Assembly: GCA_947166945.1 (NCBI GenBank)
Contig: CAMVGH010000003.1
Span: 16,046 to 80,045 of the forward strand
Length of the DNA stretch: 64,000 nucleotides
Direction of reading: 5' to 3'
Source: an uncultured Clostridia bacterium
Lineage (GTDB): Bacteria; Bacillota; Clostridia; Oscillospirales; Ruminococcaceae
Shown: one piece after another, positions 18,235 to 26,119 of the stretch
How positions within the stretch are numbered: the stretch's first letter is position 1
Layout of the letters: each line of letters opens with the position of its first letter
Notes under the pieces: model-generated
Told to the model about the DNA's origin: nothing
What the model saw: only the letters and a program-made list of their open reading frames with translations
The model's database searches: none
Program-made: the position numbers and the translations under genes

Positions 18235-18651
18235 CTTTATATTATTAAGCGTCATATATTCATGAAGGCATTTTTTATGCCTTCTCATAAGCGTTCTTTC
18301 GCTTTTGCCTGTCATTTCAATTATTTTATCCCACGGATACCCATAGGAATACCGATTTATCAATATCGTCTTGTCAAGCAGATCTGTTATACTGCTTATG
18401 TACTTAACAAACGGGATAACGACCTTGTTGATCTCAGTCATTGTCTGCAGTTCAGCGTCAAGTGACTGAACCGCATTTGCGTTCAGATATTTTAGCCAAA
18501 TTTTGTCTTTATCCGCGATCCTTTCGTTCGCAGTAAGCATAGCAATCTCCCTGTTTAGCTCCTTTCCTAATTGAACGCATTTGGTCAACGCATTAACTCT
18601 CTGCACCTGCATAATGTTGAACATATACGATGCAAATTCCTTTTCAGACAT
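18232..18651 (-). CDS. Phage-type ArpU/RinA-like transcription regulator
   Basis: 139 residues. The C-terminal 50 residues (DLLDKTILINRYSYGYPWDK, then IIEMTGKSERTLMRRHKKCL) have the sigma-70 region-4-like helix-turn-helix typical of the ArpU/RinA/DUF1492 group, small activators of late genes in phages and phage-derived elements. The N-terminal part is helical. AGGAGG lies 12 bases before the ATG. Its promoter differs from the shared motif and is bracketed by a 12-bp inverted repeat, which suggests autoregulation. It is the best local candidate for activating the shared-motif promoters, which is an inference. Confidence 0.65.
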   Translation of the reverse strand: MSEKEFASYMFNIMQVQRVNALTKCVQLGKELNREIAMLTANERIADKDKIWLKYLNANAVQSLDAELQTMTEINKVVIPFVKYISSITDLLDKTILINRYSYGYPWDKIIEMTGKSERTLMRRHKKCLHEYMTLNNIK

Positions 18652-18666
18652 AGTTTTTCATTTCCT

Positions 18667-18742
18667 CCTGTTTTTGATATTATTCGACTGTTGATGATAT
18701 ACAGCCTCGTATATTATATCAAATATAAACATCAAAAACAGG
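18667..18742 (-). promoter_or_regulatory. 12-bp inverted repeat around the ArpU-like gene promoter
   Basis: CCTGTTTTTGAT (18667-18678) and ATCAAAAACAGG (18731-18742) are exact inverse copies. On the minus strand one arm lies in the -35 region of a TATAAT promoter (ATTATA at 18712-18717). The other runs into the AGGAGG of the gene. A dimeric repressor or the encoded protein could bind both arms. Confidence 0.55.
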
Positions 18743-18807
18743 CTATACTGGTTACTTGAATCATTAATTTTTGATTTACCACAAATCGTAACGTATTCTT
18801 TATCAAT

Positions 18808-18833
18808 ATTTATCTGCTATCATAATATAATAG
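18808..18833 (+). promoter_or_regulatory. Shared-motif promoter of the SMC-like ATPase gene
   Basis: ATTTATCTGCTATCATAATA is followed by TAATAGG, with CATAAT at 18821-18826. The leader of about 80 bases holds an unused AAAGGAGG at 18849-18856 and a 5-codon frame. Confidence 0.65.
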
Positions 18834-18915
18834 GATCATTCTTTGATGAAAGGAGGAAAGTAGAATACAGAATCAATGATCACCGAAACTTAAATGAATG
18901 AAATGAGGTATTTTT

Positions 18916-20700
18916 ATGAAAATTACGAAATTCGCTTACAAAGACTTTTTAGGAACAGCAGCACTTGAGGACTGCCCGGACAAGGTCAATGTGCTTCTTG
19001 CAGGGAACGGAGCTGGAAAAACCACTTACATAAAGGCGCTTCGTTTTGCCCTTACCGGAGAGCTTCCGCCGGGTAAGGTCATAAAAGACGGCGCTAAATC
19101 TGTTTATTCGTTTGTAGAGATCGCGGGTAATACCATAGAAAGGATCAAGGGAGATACCTCAAAAGTTCTGTTCAACTGTCGAAGCACTACGAAAAAATCA
19201 CTTGATGAGTTTTACGGTTCTATCGGGATTGTACCGGAATCGGCGAAAGTCCTCACATCTTCACAAGTTCTCGGCAGTATGAGTGCGGAAGAGTTATCGA
19301 AATTTATACTTGAAAGCGGTCTTATCCCGGTCTCTGTTGACATAGACAGGCTTATCTCGATATGTCCGCCGATGTCAAAGGACATTGAAAATGAGCTGCG
19401 CTCATACTTTCCGGCAGCTCCGGAGTCGATTGGGATAGATGATATATCCGAGGCTTACAGTTCATATTACGGCGGCAGAAGAAGCATATCTTCCGAATTG
19501 AAGATTGCAAAGGCAAACAGTGAGGGCTTTTCCGCGATGAGACCGCCGTCTAAGTCTTTGGCGGAAGTGGAAAAGGAAATATCCGAATATGAGACGGCAT
19601 CTGACGGGAAAGCTATTTCGGCATATACCGAAGCAGTAAACAAGGCAGAAAGAATAGAAAAACAGATAGAGGAGCTTGAAGAACAGATATCTCACAATAC
19701 AAGTACCGAACCCGACAAAACTCTTTATAATGCTATATGTTCAAAGTATGACAGCCTCAATGCTGTTTATAAAGCAAATTTTGAAACAAAGACAGCAATA
19801 GAAGCTCTTACCAAGAACACAGAAGCTACTCTGGAGGCAATCAAGGCAAGCGCTTGCCCGCTTCATTGCGAGATCGAGTGTAAAGCTGACAAATCCGTTA
19901 TTATTGCCAAATTATCCGAACAATTGCTCAAAGGACAGGCTGATACTGCGGCATTGTCTGAGGAGCTGGAAATAATGTCGAAAGAAATAGCCGGACTGAA
20001 AGCCCAGATCGACGAATATATCCGAAATTCAAAGGATCATGAAAGCAAACAGGCTTTAATAAAGCAGGTAGAGCTGCTAAAAACCGGTATTCCGGTCATT
20101 CCTCCCAAGCCTGCCATATCAGCCGAAGATGCTAAATGTGCAGCGGAAGTGCTCTCAAAGCTTAAGGAACAGAAGAATTACATTCTTACATATAACCGTA
20201 AGAAATCGGAGTATGACCGTATGAACCAGCTTGATCGACAGTATGAACTGTATAACGCTATGGTCGAGCTGCTTTCTCCCAGGTCGGGCATACAGGAAGC
20301 AATACTCGGTATGACTGTCGGCACACTTGCTGATGAATGTAATCAGACTGCAAAAGAGCTTGGTATGCCCATAGAGCTTATGATAAAGTCCGACAATGGT
20401 ATAAAAGTGCTTGTAAAGACAAAAGGCAGCGAGTATCATGACTTTGACAGCTTGTCAAACGGGGAGAAAGCCATTACCGAGCTTATAGTAATGGATGTGC
20501 TGAATCAATTGAGTGGCTTTGACATTCTTATACTTGACAACCTTGATTCGTTGGACACAGGTGCTTTTTCAAGTGTTCTCGCACTTGTATGCTCCGAAAA
20601 GATAAAGGAAAGATACGACCACATCTTTCTTGCCGGAGTAGATCACCCCGATCTGGTAGCCGAAACCGAAAAGTATGATGTTCACCGCGTTTCACTTTGA
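18916..20700 (+). CDS. SMC/SbcC-like ATPase with degenerate zinc hook
   Basis: 594 residues, half the length of a typical SbcC. Walker A GNGAGKTT is at residues 30-37. The middle is a coiled coil of two arms (about 215-310 and 325-430) joined by ACPLHCEIEC near residue 315, a Cys cluster in the position of the Rad50 zinc hook but spaced C-x3-C. The ABC signature LSNGEK is near 515 and Walker B ILILDNLD near 540. Such proteins hold or process DNA ends, usually with an SbcD-type nuclease, which is absent here. It is followed by the tandem OB-fold protein, which has its own shared-motif promoter. GAGG precedes the ATG. Confidence 0.85.
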   Translation: MKITKFAYKDFLGTAALEDCPDKVNVLLAGNGAGKTTYIKALRFALTGELPPGKVIKDGAKSVYSFVEIAGNTIERIKGDTSKVLFNCRSTTKKSLDEFYGSIGIVPESAKVLTSSQVLGSMSAEELSKFILESGLIPVSVDIDRLISICPPMSKDIENELRSYFPAAPESIGIDDISEAYSSYYGGRRSISSELKIAKANSEGFSAMRPPSKSLAEVEKEISEYETASDGKAISAYTEAVNKAERIEKQIEELEEQISHNTSTEPDKTLYNAICSKYDSLNAVYKANFETKTAIEALTKNTEATLEAIKASACPLHCEIECKADKSVIIAKLSEQLLKGQADTAALSEELEIMSKEIAGLKAQIDEYIRNSKDHESKQALIKQVELLKTGIPVIPPKPAISAEDAKCAAEVLSKLKEQKNYILTYNRKKSEYDRMNQLDRQYELYNAMVELLSPRSGIQEAILGMTVGTLADECNQTAKELGMPIELMIKSDNGIKVLVKTKGSEYHDFDSLSNGEKAITELIVMDVLNQLSGFDILILDNLDSLDTGAFSSVLALVCSEKIKERYDHIFLAGVDHPDLVAETEKYDVHRVSL

Positions 20701-20715
20701 TATCTGTATTTTTGG

Positions 20716-20747
20716 AAAAGGGTCTGATAAGATCCTTTTCTTTTTTA
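20716..20747 (+). terminator. Terminator after the SMC-like gene
   Basis: AAAAGGGTC pairs with GATCCTTTT around TGATAA and is followed by a CTTTTTTATT tract. It lies directly before the next shared-motif promoter. Confidence 0.8.
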
Positions 20748-20750
20748 TTG

Positions 20751-20778
20751 TCCTTATCCGTTTCCGCTATCATAATAC
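20751..20778 (+). promoter_or_regulatory. Shared-motif promoter of the tandem OB-fold gene
   Basis: TCCTTATCCGTTTCCG is followed by CTATCATAATACAG. A TTGTCC 17 bases before CATAAT gives this copy a possible conventional -35 box too. Confidence 0.7.
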
Positions 20779-20801
20779 AGATAACGGAGGTGGTGATATA
20801 T

Positions 20802-20840
20802 ATGATTGTTCCTTACTGTCGTAAACACCGTACTATCTGA
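20802..20840 (+). CDS. Possible 12-residue leader peptide (MIVPYCRKHRTI)
   Basis: A 12-codon frame follows a near-perfect GGAGGTGG at 8 bases and lies 26 bases before the tandem OB-fold gene. The strength of this site compared with that of the main gene argues that it is translated. It may be an attenuator-type or coupling leader, or a remnant start. No stem that would prove attenuation was seen. Confidence 0.4.
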   Translation: MIVPYCRKHRTI

Positions 20841-20866
20841 AAAATTGAAAGAAAGGATCATAGATA

Positions 20867-21514
20867 ATGGAAAGTATAAATTTTGTTGAACTTTCGGGTT
20901 CTGTTGTGGACATTTATTCTACAGCCGACTATCTGGCAATAACATTGTCGATCAAGAAATACATAGGTATGGCAAAAGGCGACCGGAACATAAAGGATTA
21001 TCCAAGAGTAGTCTGGTACGGAGAAACAGCCAATAAGCTCGCCGATACTATTACAAAGTACGACAATGTGAATGTTACCGCAACCGCGGAAGCATCGCTC
21101 ATGACCAAAGACGGCAAATCGGTTCGCAGATTGATTTTTGTCGGGAAGAGTATAGAACGCGCCAGGACGAAATGTGAAAAGTATTTTGAACTGAAGCCTG
21201 CTGTAGGAGATTTTTCCGATTATATCAATATTGTAAGGCTTCGCGGAACTGTCATACAGATCTTTATGCCGGACGATACGGCAGATTTCGCTAAATTCGT
21301 TCTCAAAGTTGCTGGTGTCAGCTCCTACAGCTATCCCGAGGTAATATGCTACGGACATTCCGCCGAATATGTGCGCTCCAGCCTTTCGGCTGATGAGTCG
21401 GTAAGCGTCATAGGTACTGTTCAGACTTATATTAAAGAACTCGAAAACGGCGAACGCGAACGCAGATCGAGTATAGTCTGCCGCGAGATAGCTGTGAACC
21501 ATAGCGAAGAATAA
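20867..21514 (+). CDS. Tandem OB-fold, SSB-like protein
   Basis: 215 residues in two similar halves. Each starts with a beta strand of the form NFVELSGSVVDIY or NIVRLRGTVIQIF, passes a YPRVVWYGE or YPEVICYGH block and ends in a strand with VNVTATAEA or VSVIGTVQT. This matches the strand order of single-stranded-DNA-binding OB folds, repeated in tandem. There is no acidic SSB tail. It probably binds single-stranded DNA, possibly with the SMC-like ATPase next door. It is transcribed alone between a shared-motif promoter and a terminator. AAAGGA precedes the ATG. The OB-fold call is from pattern, not a database match. Confidence 0.6.
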   Translation: MESINFVELSGSVVDIYSTADYLAITLSIKKYIGMAKGDRNIKDYPRVVWYGETANKLADTITKYDNVNVTATAEASLMTKDGKSVRRLIFVGKSIERARTKCEKYFELKPAVGDFSDYINIVRLRGTVIQIFMPDDTADFAKFVLKVAGVSSYSYPEVICYGHSAEYVRSSLSADESVSVIGTVQTYIKELENGERERRSSIVCREIAVNHSEE

Positions 21515-21518
21515 TGCC

Positions 21519-21556
21519 AAAGACCGATGATTCATTGAATTATCGGTCTTTAGCTA
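21519..21556 (+). terminator. Terminator after the tandem OB-fold gene
   Basis: AAAGACCGAT pairs perfectly with ATCGGTCTTT around a 13-base loop. The T tract is only three bases, so termination may be partial. The next gene on the other strand is convergent. Confidence 0.65.
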
Positions 21557-21615
21557 TTGTTTATGGCTTCAAATTATTGGCAAATTGGCAAATTGGCATA
21601 TCGTAAACTATGCCG

Positions 21616-21951
21616 CTATTTATCGGTTTTATCGAGCCGTCTTTTTATTATTCTATATGAATCATCTTCAAGGGTGCGATTTTTCCTTACGATCTGTTCG
21701 GGCTCGGTTCCGTCAAAGCCGCAGTTGGTCTCAAGAAAAGATACTTTCTTGTCAGGGATCTTTTTACCAAGATCAACAAGCTCGCCATTATCTTCACAAT
21801 ACTCTTCGGATTCGGAGTCATCAAGCACCGGCATTTGTTTTATACTGTGTTTTCGGAGATATAGTTTGATCGCAGCTCCAAAGCCTGTTATTCCGCCTGC
21901 GATCATTCCGAGTTCCAGAAGAATTATTGAACACATATCAAGTTCCGGCAT
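21616..21951 (-). CDS. Small membrane-anchored protein
   Basis: 111 residues. One N-terminal membrane segment (LLELGMIAGGITGFGAAIKL) is followed by a hydrophilic, mixed-charge tail ending RIIKRRLDKTDK. AGGGGGTG lies before the ATG. It is the last gene of a three-gene operon with two acidic proteins. No family recognised. Confidence 0.65.
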   Translation of the reverse strand: MPELDMCSIILLELGMIAGGITGFGAAIKLYLRKHSIKQMPVLDDSESEEYCEDNGELVDLGKKIPDKKVSFLETNCGFDGTEPEQIVRKNRTLEDDSYRIIKRRLDKTDK

Positions 21952-21963
21952 CTATTACACCCC

Positions 21964-22332
21964 CTAATCAATGAAACTCAGAGCATCAGATGTATCGAAA
22001 AGCAAGGAATTGTCCATCTCTGTGTCGAAGATAGTATCATTTGCCGTATTGTCCGGAAAATCGTCCGTATGATCATCAGAAACATCATCAAGATAGTCGT
22101 CAAGCATATCCTGTATGCAGAGATCGTTGTCCGAAACCTCATTATTCATTGTTGATTCCGGCTCCAGATCCTCTGATATGACAGCTTGAGCAGTATTATC
22201 GAGTGATTCATCACGGTCGGTATCATAATGCTCCTGTTTAGCAGAGGCATCATCATTTTTTAAGAGCCTGTCAGCGAGGTCAATTATAGAGTCGCTGTCG
22301 TTGTTTATTATATCATTATAGTATTCGTACAT
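21964..22332 (-). CDS. Highly acidic small protein
   Basis: 122 residues, about one third Asp and Glu, with no Trp and almost no basic residues. It is probably disordered and cytoplasmic. It starts three bases after the stop of the 626-residue protein and uses a GAGGAGG inside that gene, so the two are coupled. Extreme acidity is seen in DNA mimics and in partners of basic proteins, but no function can be assigned here. Confidence 0.7.
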   Translation of the reverse strand: MYEYYNDIINNDSDSIIDLADRLLKNDDASAKQEHYDTDRDESLDNTAQAVISEDLEPESTMNNEVSDNDLCIQDMLDDYLDDVSDDHTDDFPDNTANDTIFDTEMDNSLLFDTSDALSFID

Positions 22333-22335
22333 ATT

Positions 22336-24216
22336 TTAGTCCTCCTCGTCCAAATCTGTAAAGTCTATAGGTGAATCGTTGTCGTCGAAATCAGGGTTTC
22401 CATCGGTATTATCGGTCTTATCCTCAGCCTTGCTGATGTCATCATAATAGTCGTGCTCGGCGGAAATAGCATCTGCAATATTGCTTTCAACATCATATAT
22501 CTCCCATTCTTTAGCTTTTCGAGCATCTATAAAGTCTCCGATATGGTCGCATATTTTGTCGAGAATGAACACCTTGTCGTTCGGGTACCGCTTTTCAAGC
22601 ATTATAGCTACATCTTTGACCATAGTACCCATTTCTTTTCCGTAAACATCACTGAGTACATCACAAATGAATGGTATAACATCATTCGGTTTCGAGTCTA
22701 CCGGAACATAGATATTCCCATTGTCTATGGATACCATATTTGAAATTACGGTTCCTTCACTCATATAGATGTCATAGTGTACCGTTTCGTCCTTACCGAT
22801 AGTATATTTTTCGCCATCAATGTCGAATTTTGCTTCCCGTGATACAGGAATATCGAATTCTATGGATTCCGTTCCATGACTGAGAGTTACCATAGGATCA
22901 TTACAATAGCTCTCAATAGCGTTATCAATGAGGATATTGCACTTACTGCCTGATATACCTCGTTCTCCAAGCGCTGCCTCGATATTGTCCAGTCCCTTGC
23001 AGAAGCCGTCCTTATTGTAGAAAGCGACAGAATATGTGAGGTCGGCAGATATGTTTTCGACACCTTTTTCTTCTACAAGGTCACAATACGCGGCCATGAG
23101 ACGGTCATCGCTATCGTTCTCCGACAATTCACCCACATGATCGTTCACAAAATCGCTGAAAGAATAGGTCGTACTGTCATTGATCCGTTCAAGCCCTTCT
23201 TTCAGACTTTCAACCGGAGCACTGCCTTTTTCGGTATTATCTGTTTCGTGCTCGTTATCGGGGGGGATATTAGTAAAAGAGTTTATGTCCGAGTTTTCTA
23301 TGGTATCATTTGTTTCAGGTTCTGATAAAACTGTTCCGCTATCGCTGCTGTCAATGTGTTCGGTATCAGTGTCCTTAACTGCAGTATCATCATATCTCTT
23401 TTCAATTGCGTCTTCGATCTTCGAGAAAGCAAGTTCGATTACCGATTCAAACAGATTTGTCCTGAACTGATTGCTTATATCAACAAGTATCTCCGATGCA
23501 CGCGGTACAGAGCCGTTTATCTCTATACCGTCAGCACGAGCCTGGAGCTTGACCGCAAGAACAGCCCACTGCCTGAATGTATTTCGGGGAGAGAGGTCAT
23601 CATACTTTGCCAGATTATCACGCCTGTCATTCATAGTATCGGCTTCGGTATGTACCTCGTCAATACGGTTTTCGAGCTTGTCCAGCGCGGTTTCAAGGTC
23701 ATCAAGTTTATCGGATATGTATTTGTCGGTCGCCGTATCAGTGCTCGAACGGTCGGCGATGTCTGAAACCAGCGCCTTAAATCCCTCAATTCCTCCGGAA
23801 ACAGCGTCCTCAATATCTATACCATTTTCTCTCAATGAGTCCACAACAGCATCTGCGGCTGCCGAAAGGTCAATGTCCGCCGTTCCGAGCTTTTCAAGAT
23901 ACTCTCTTGCGCTTTCCAGAACAGCTTCAGAGCGGGTAGCTCCGCTTTCGACCTTGATCTCGATAGTTTCAAACAATTCCGGACCTGCTATATCATTCAG
24001 AATATCTGTTACAGCGCTGACTTCTCCTTCGAGTTTGCTTTGATATGCGGCGTTGCGCCACAGATCCCCGCCCTCACCGCTGCCTATACGAACGGACACA
24101 TCATCGTTTGTGCCGGTATCCGCTTGATTACGCCTTTCTACATCATTATTGAAACTATCACGCCGTATCTGTTCGTTGGTGAAGTATTCGTTATTATCAA
24201 ACCCGTTCTCGTTCAT
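22336..24216 (-). CDS. Large acidic protein with coiled coil, unknown function
   Basis: 626 residues, strongly acidic overall. A helical region near residues 165-210 (DKYISDKLDDLETALDKLEN) has a clear heptad pattern and should form a coiled coil. The stretch from about 290 to 345 is Asp/Ser/Thr/Asn-rich and probably a linker. The final 260 residues look globular. There is no signal peptide. It is the first gene of an operon driven by a shared-motif promoter, with AAAAGGAG at the start. It may be a structural or scaffold protein of the element. No family recognised. Confidence 0.75.
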   Translation of the reverse strand: MNENGFDNNEYFTNEQIRRDSFNNDVERRNQADTGTNDDVSVRIGSGEGGDLWRNAAYQSKLEGEVSAVTDILNDIAGPELFETIEIKVESGATRSEAVLESAREYLEKLGTADIDLSAAADAVVDSLRENGIDIEDAVSGGIEGFKALVSDIADRSSTDTATDKYISDKLDDLETALDKLENRIDEVHTEADTMNDRRDNLAKYDDLSPRNTFRQWAVLAVKLQARADGIEINGSVPRASEILVDISNQFRTNLFESVIELAFSKIEDAIEKRYDDTAVKDTDTEHIDSSDSGTVLSEPETNDTIENSDINSFTNIPPDNEHETDNTEKGSAPVESLKEGLERINDSTTYSFSDFVNDHVGELSENDSDDRLMAAYCDLVEEKGVENISADLTYSVAFYNKDGFCKGLDNIEAALGERGISGSKCNILIDNAIESYCNDPMVTLSHGTESIEFDIPVSREAKFDIDGEKYTIGKDETVHYDIYMSEGTVISNMVSIDNGNIYVPVDSKPNDVIPFICDVLSDVYGKEMGTMVKDVAIMLEKRYPNDKVFILDKICDHIGDFIDARKAKEWEIYDVESNIADAISAEHDYYDDISKAEDKTDNTDGNPDFDDNDSPIDFTDLDEED

Positions 24217-24244
24217 TTCGCATCTCCTTTTCGATTTGCTATAT

Positions 24245-24270
24245 CTATTATGATAGCGGAAAGAGACAAA
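24245..24270 (-). promoter_or_regulatory. Shared-motif promoter of the acidic-protein operon
   Basis: On the minus strand TTTGTCTCTTTCCG is followed by CTATCATAATAG. It is one of the best matches to the consensus and lies 29 bases before the ATG. Confidence 0.75.
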
Positions 24271-24280
24271 TATATAACGC

Positions 24281-24305
24281 CGGTTCTTTTCGTTATCATA
24301 ATAGG
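24281..24305 (+). promoter_or_regulatory. Shared-motif promoter of the two-domain exported protein gene
   Basis: CGGTTCTTTTCG is followed by TTATCATAATAGG, 15 bases before the ATG. The leader must therefore be very short. It is back-to-back with the divergent copy 10 bases away. Confidence 0.75.
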
Positions 24306-24320
24306 TATGAGGTGAGAACT

Positions 24321-25280
24321 ATGGGAAGATATAAAATTAGTATAGGTTTTCTGATGGGCGCGGCAGTGCTGCTTTCGATTTTACTTGTATGCAAGCAAGA
24401 GCCGCTGCCGGAATACCATGAACAAGAAAAAACAGAGCCTGCAATCGAGCAAGCTCTGCCTGAGATGTACAATTATTCTACTGATTTGTACGAAATATCT
24501 GTTCCTATCGGTTGGAAAGAGGTAATCCGTGACGGGACAACAAGTTTTGTTGATCCTGCAACTGCCTCGTTGCTTGAGATAGGTTATGAGCCATATTTTC
24601 CGCAGATCAATATGATGACGAGCGAAAAGGCGGGATATAACCTGGGAGAGAGTGGATTTACTTTGTCCGAATATGTCAGAACTGCCACTGACTCTTACAA
24701 ATGCACATATTCAAAGGACGGGATAGCGTATCTGGAGTATGTTTACTGGGATTTCGATAAGGTCTACACCATAACCGGGAAGTATAAGGTGGAGAATTAT
24801 TCAGCGGTCTATGATGTGCTGATCGCTTCTTTAGAGAGCTTCCAGCACTTTGGAGAGGCTATTCCGGTCGGTTGGAGAGTCCTGTACTACGAATATGGCA
24901 ATTTTTCTGTATTGGCAAAGGAAGATTGGGGTTATGCAGAGTCAACCGATACCATTACATTTTCGGATCCGAACTCCGGATCGAACATCTCCGTAAAGGT
25001 AACTCCGACGAGCGAAGACTTTAGCGGTATCGATCAGTTATCATTTACACAGGACGCAGCCACAGGCAAGCACGATTATATCCAATCTTCATATATAAAC
25101 ACGGGAAGTGAGATATACTCCGTTTCATCATACAACACAAACGGTTATACTATGACCGAGCATATTTACGGGATAGCTTCCGGCAAGTATGTGTATTGGA
25201 TAAATGCAACAATTCCGATCAACTGCGAACGCTCTAATGACATTCAAAGGTTTATTGATTATTTTGATTACAACTATTAA
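24321..25280 (+). CDS. Membrane-anchored extracellular protein with two similar domains
   Basis: 320 residues. The N-terminal segment ISIGFLMGAAVLLSILLVCK is either a signal anchor or a lipoprotein signal, although the cysteine lacks a proper lipobox. Two PsbP/DUF-like halves follow, each opening with a strand around IPVGW or VPIGWKEV and ending in a helix (VYDVLIASLESFQHF, DIQRFIDYFDYNY). The duplication is visible but diverged. GAGGTGAG precedes the ATG. It probably sits on the outer membrane face. Function unknown. Confidence 0.7.
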   Translation: MGRYKISIGFLMGAAVLLSILLVCKQEPLPEYHEQEKTEPAIEQALPEMYNYSTDLYEISVPIGWKEVIRDGTTSFVDPATASLLEIGYEPYFPQINMMTSEKAGYNLGESGFTLSEYVRTATDSYKCTYSKDGIAYLEYVYWDFDKVYTITGKYKVENYSAVYDVLIASLESFQHFGEAIPVGWRVLYYEYGNFSVLAKEDWGYAESTDTITFSDPNSGSNISVKVTPTSEDFSGIDQLSFTQDAATGKHDYIQSSYINTGSEIYSVSSYNTNGYTMTEHIYGIASGKYVYWINATIPINCERSNDIQRFIDYFDYNY

Positions 25281-25930
25281 CATTAGCTGTAAAAAATCAA
25301 CGGTATAACGGCTAAGGGATAAAAATAAGATAGTTTTTATGGTTGTTCTTATCATAAATAATGTCGGCACAAGTAATGTAAAAGTTCATTTTGCTGAGTT
25401 AGAACATATAAAGAAGTACAAAAAAATTACTAACATTTCAAAAAAGATAACGATATATAAATACTTAACAACGGTCATCTGTCTTGTGTTTACACTTACA
25501 ATATATGATATGTAGAGTATAATGGCGCAGGAACTCAGAGGACAAGCCAATATCTTCTGTTTTAAACGAAAATAGGATATGGTAGGATAATTTCCTGTTG
25601 GTTTGATAATGAGCATGAAATGAATTATCTTCATACTGGCTAACGCTATGTTGTGTTCTAAAAGGACGGTAAAAGCACTTGATTTCTTGATATTCCTGAG
25701 ATTTTTTATTGATGCTCACTTGATAGAACAAAATATGAGTTATAGAACAATTATTAGAATATAAGAAGAAGTAAGGACAGTAATTGCATAAGTAACAAGC
25801 AGCGAACACACAACATATTTAATTGTCCGCCGCTCATATATATGCTTGTAGGGGGCGTTTATTCCGAATATCTTATTACTATAATAGTTCTTGCCGTAGC
25901 CTCTATTTTATATGAAAGACTATTAGTAAT
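25281..25930. other. 650-base AT-rich region without a supported gene
   Basis: Several frames of 80-114 codons exist on the minus strand, but none has a ribosome site, and their composition (many Tyr, Ile, Cys) is that of random AT-rich DNA. A weak relative of the shared motif (TTCTTATCATAAATAATG) lies at about 25344-25362 on the plus strand with no gene behind it. It marks the left edge of the AT-rich cargo block. Confidence 0.5.
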
Positions 25931-25946
25931 TCAATTTTTTGTTTGA
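25842..25946 (+). CDS. Possible 34-residue hydrophobic peptide
   Basis: The frame begins MLVGGVYSEYLITIIVLAVA and would form one membrane segment, as in type I toxin peptides. No ribosome site is visible before the ATG and no antisense RNA promoter could be proven, so this remains a weak candidate. It overlaps the end of the small gene on the other strand. Confidence 0.2.
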   Translation: MLVGGVYSEYLITIIVLAVASILYERLLVIQFFV

Positions 25947-26119
25947 CATGGTTTTGTTGTTGATATTATAGATTTCTCCTCCTCATGTCTCTTTGCTTTA
26001 TCGTTAAATGTATAATTATCATCCTCAACAGCTATTTTAATATTGCTATCCTTAATATTATGGATAGCATTAATTAACCTTTCTTCCTTTGTTTTCTTTG
26101 TGTTTTGTGATTTTATCAT
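25931..26119 (-). CDS. Small basic protein coupled to a lipoprotein gene
   Basis: 62 residues, Lys/Glu/Asn-rich, with no signal peptide or membrane segment. Its ATG overlaps the stop of the upstream lipoprotein gene by four bases (ATGA), the usual sign of translational coupling, but there is no separate ribosome site. No family recognised. Confidence 0.4.
   Translation of the reverse strand: MIKSQNTKKTKEERLINAIHNIKDSNIKIAVEDDNYTFNDKAKRHEEEKSIISTTKPCQTKN

Noticed and set aside
18849-18893. AAAGGAGG and a five-codon ORF before the SMC-like gene
   Set aside because: The distance from the site to its ATG is about 19 bases, too far for initiation, so it was not listed as a gene.
25128-25809. Three overlapping minus-strand frames of 80-114 codons
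   Set aside because: No ribosome sites, random-looking composition and mutual overlap. They are best read as chance frames in AT-rich DNA.
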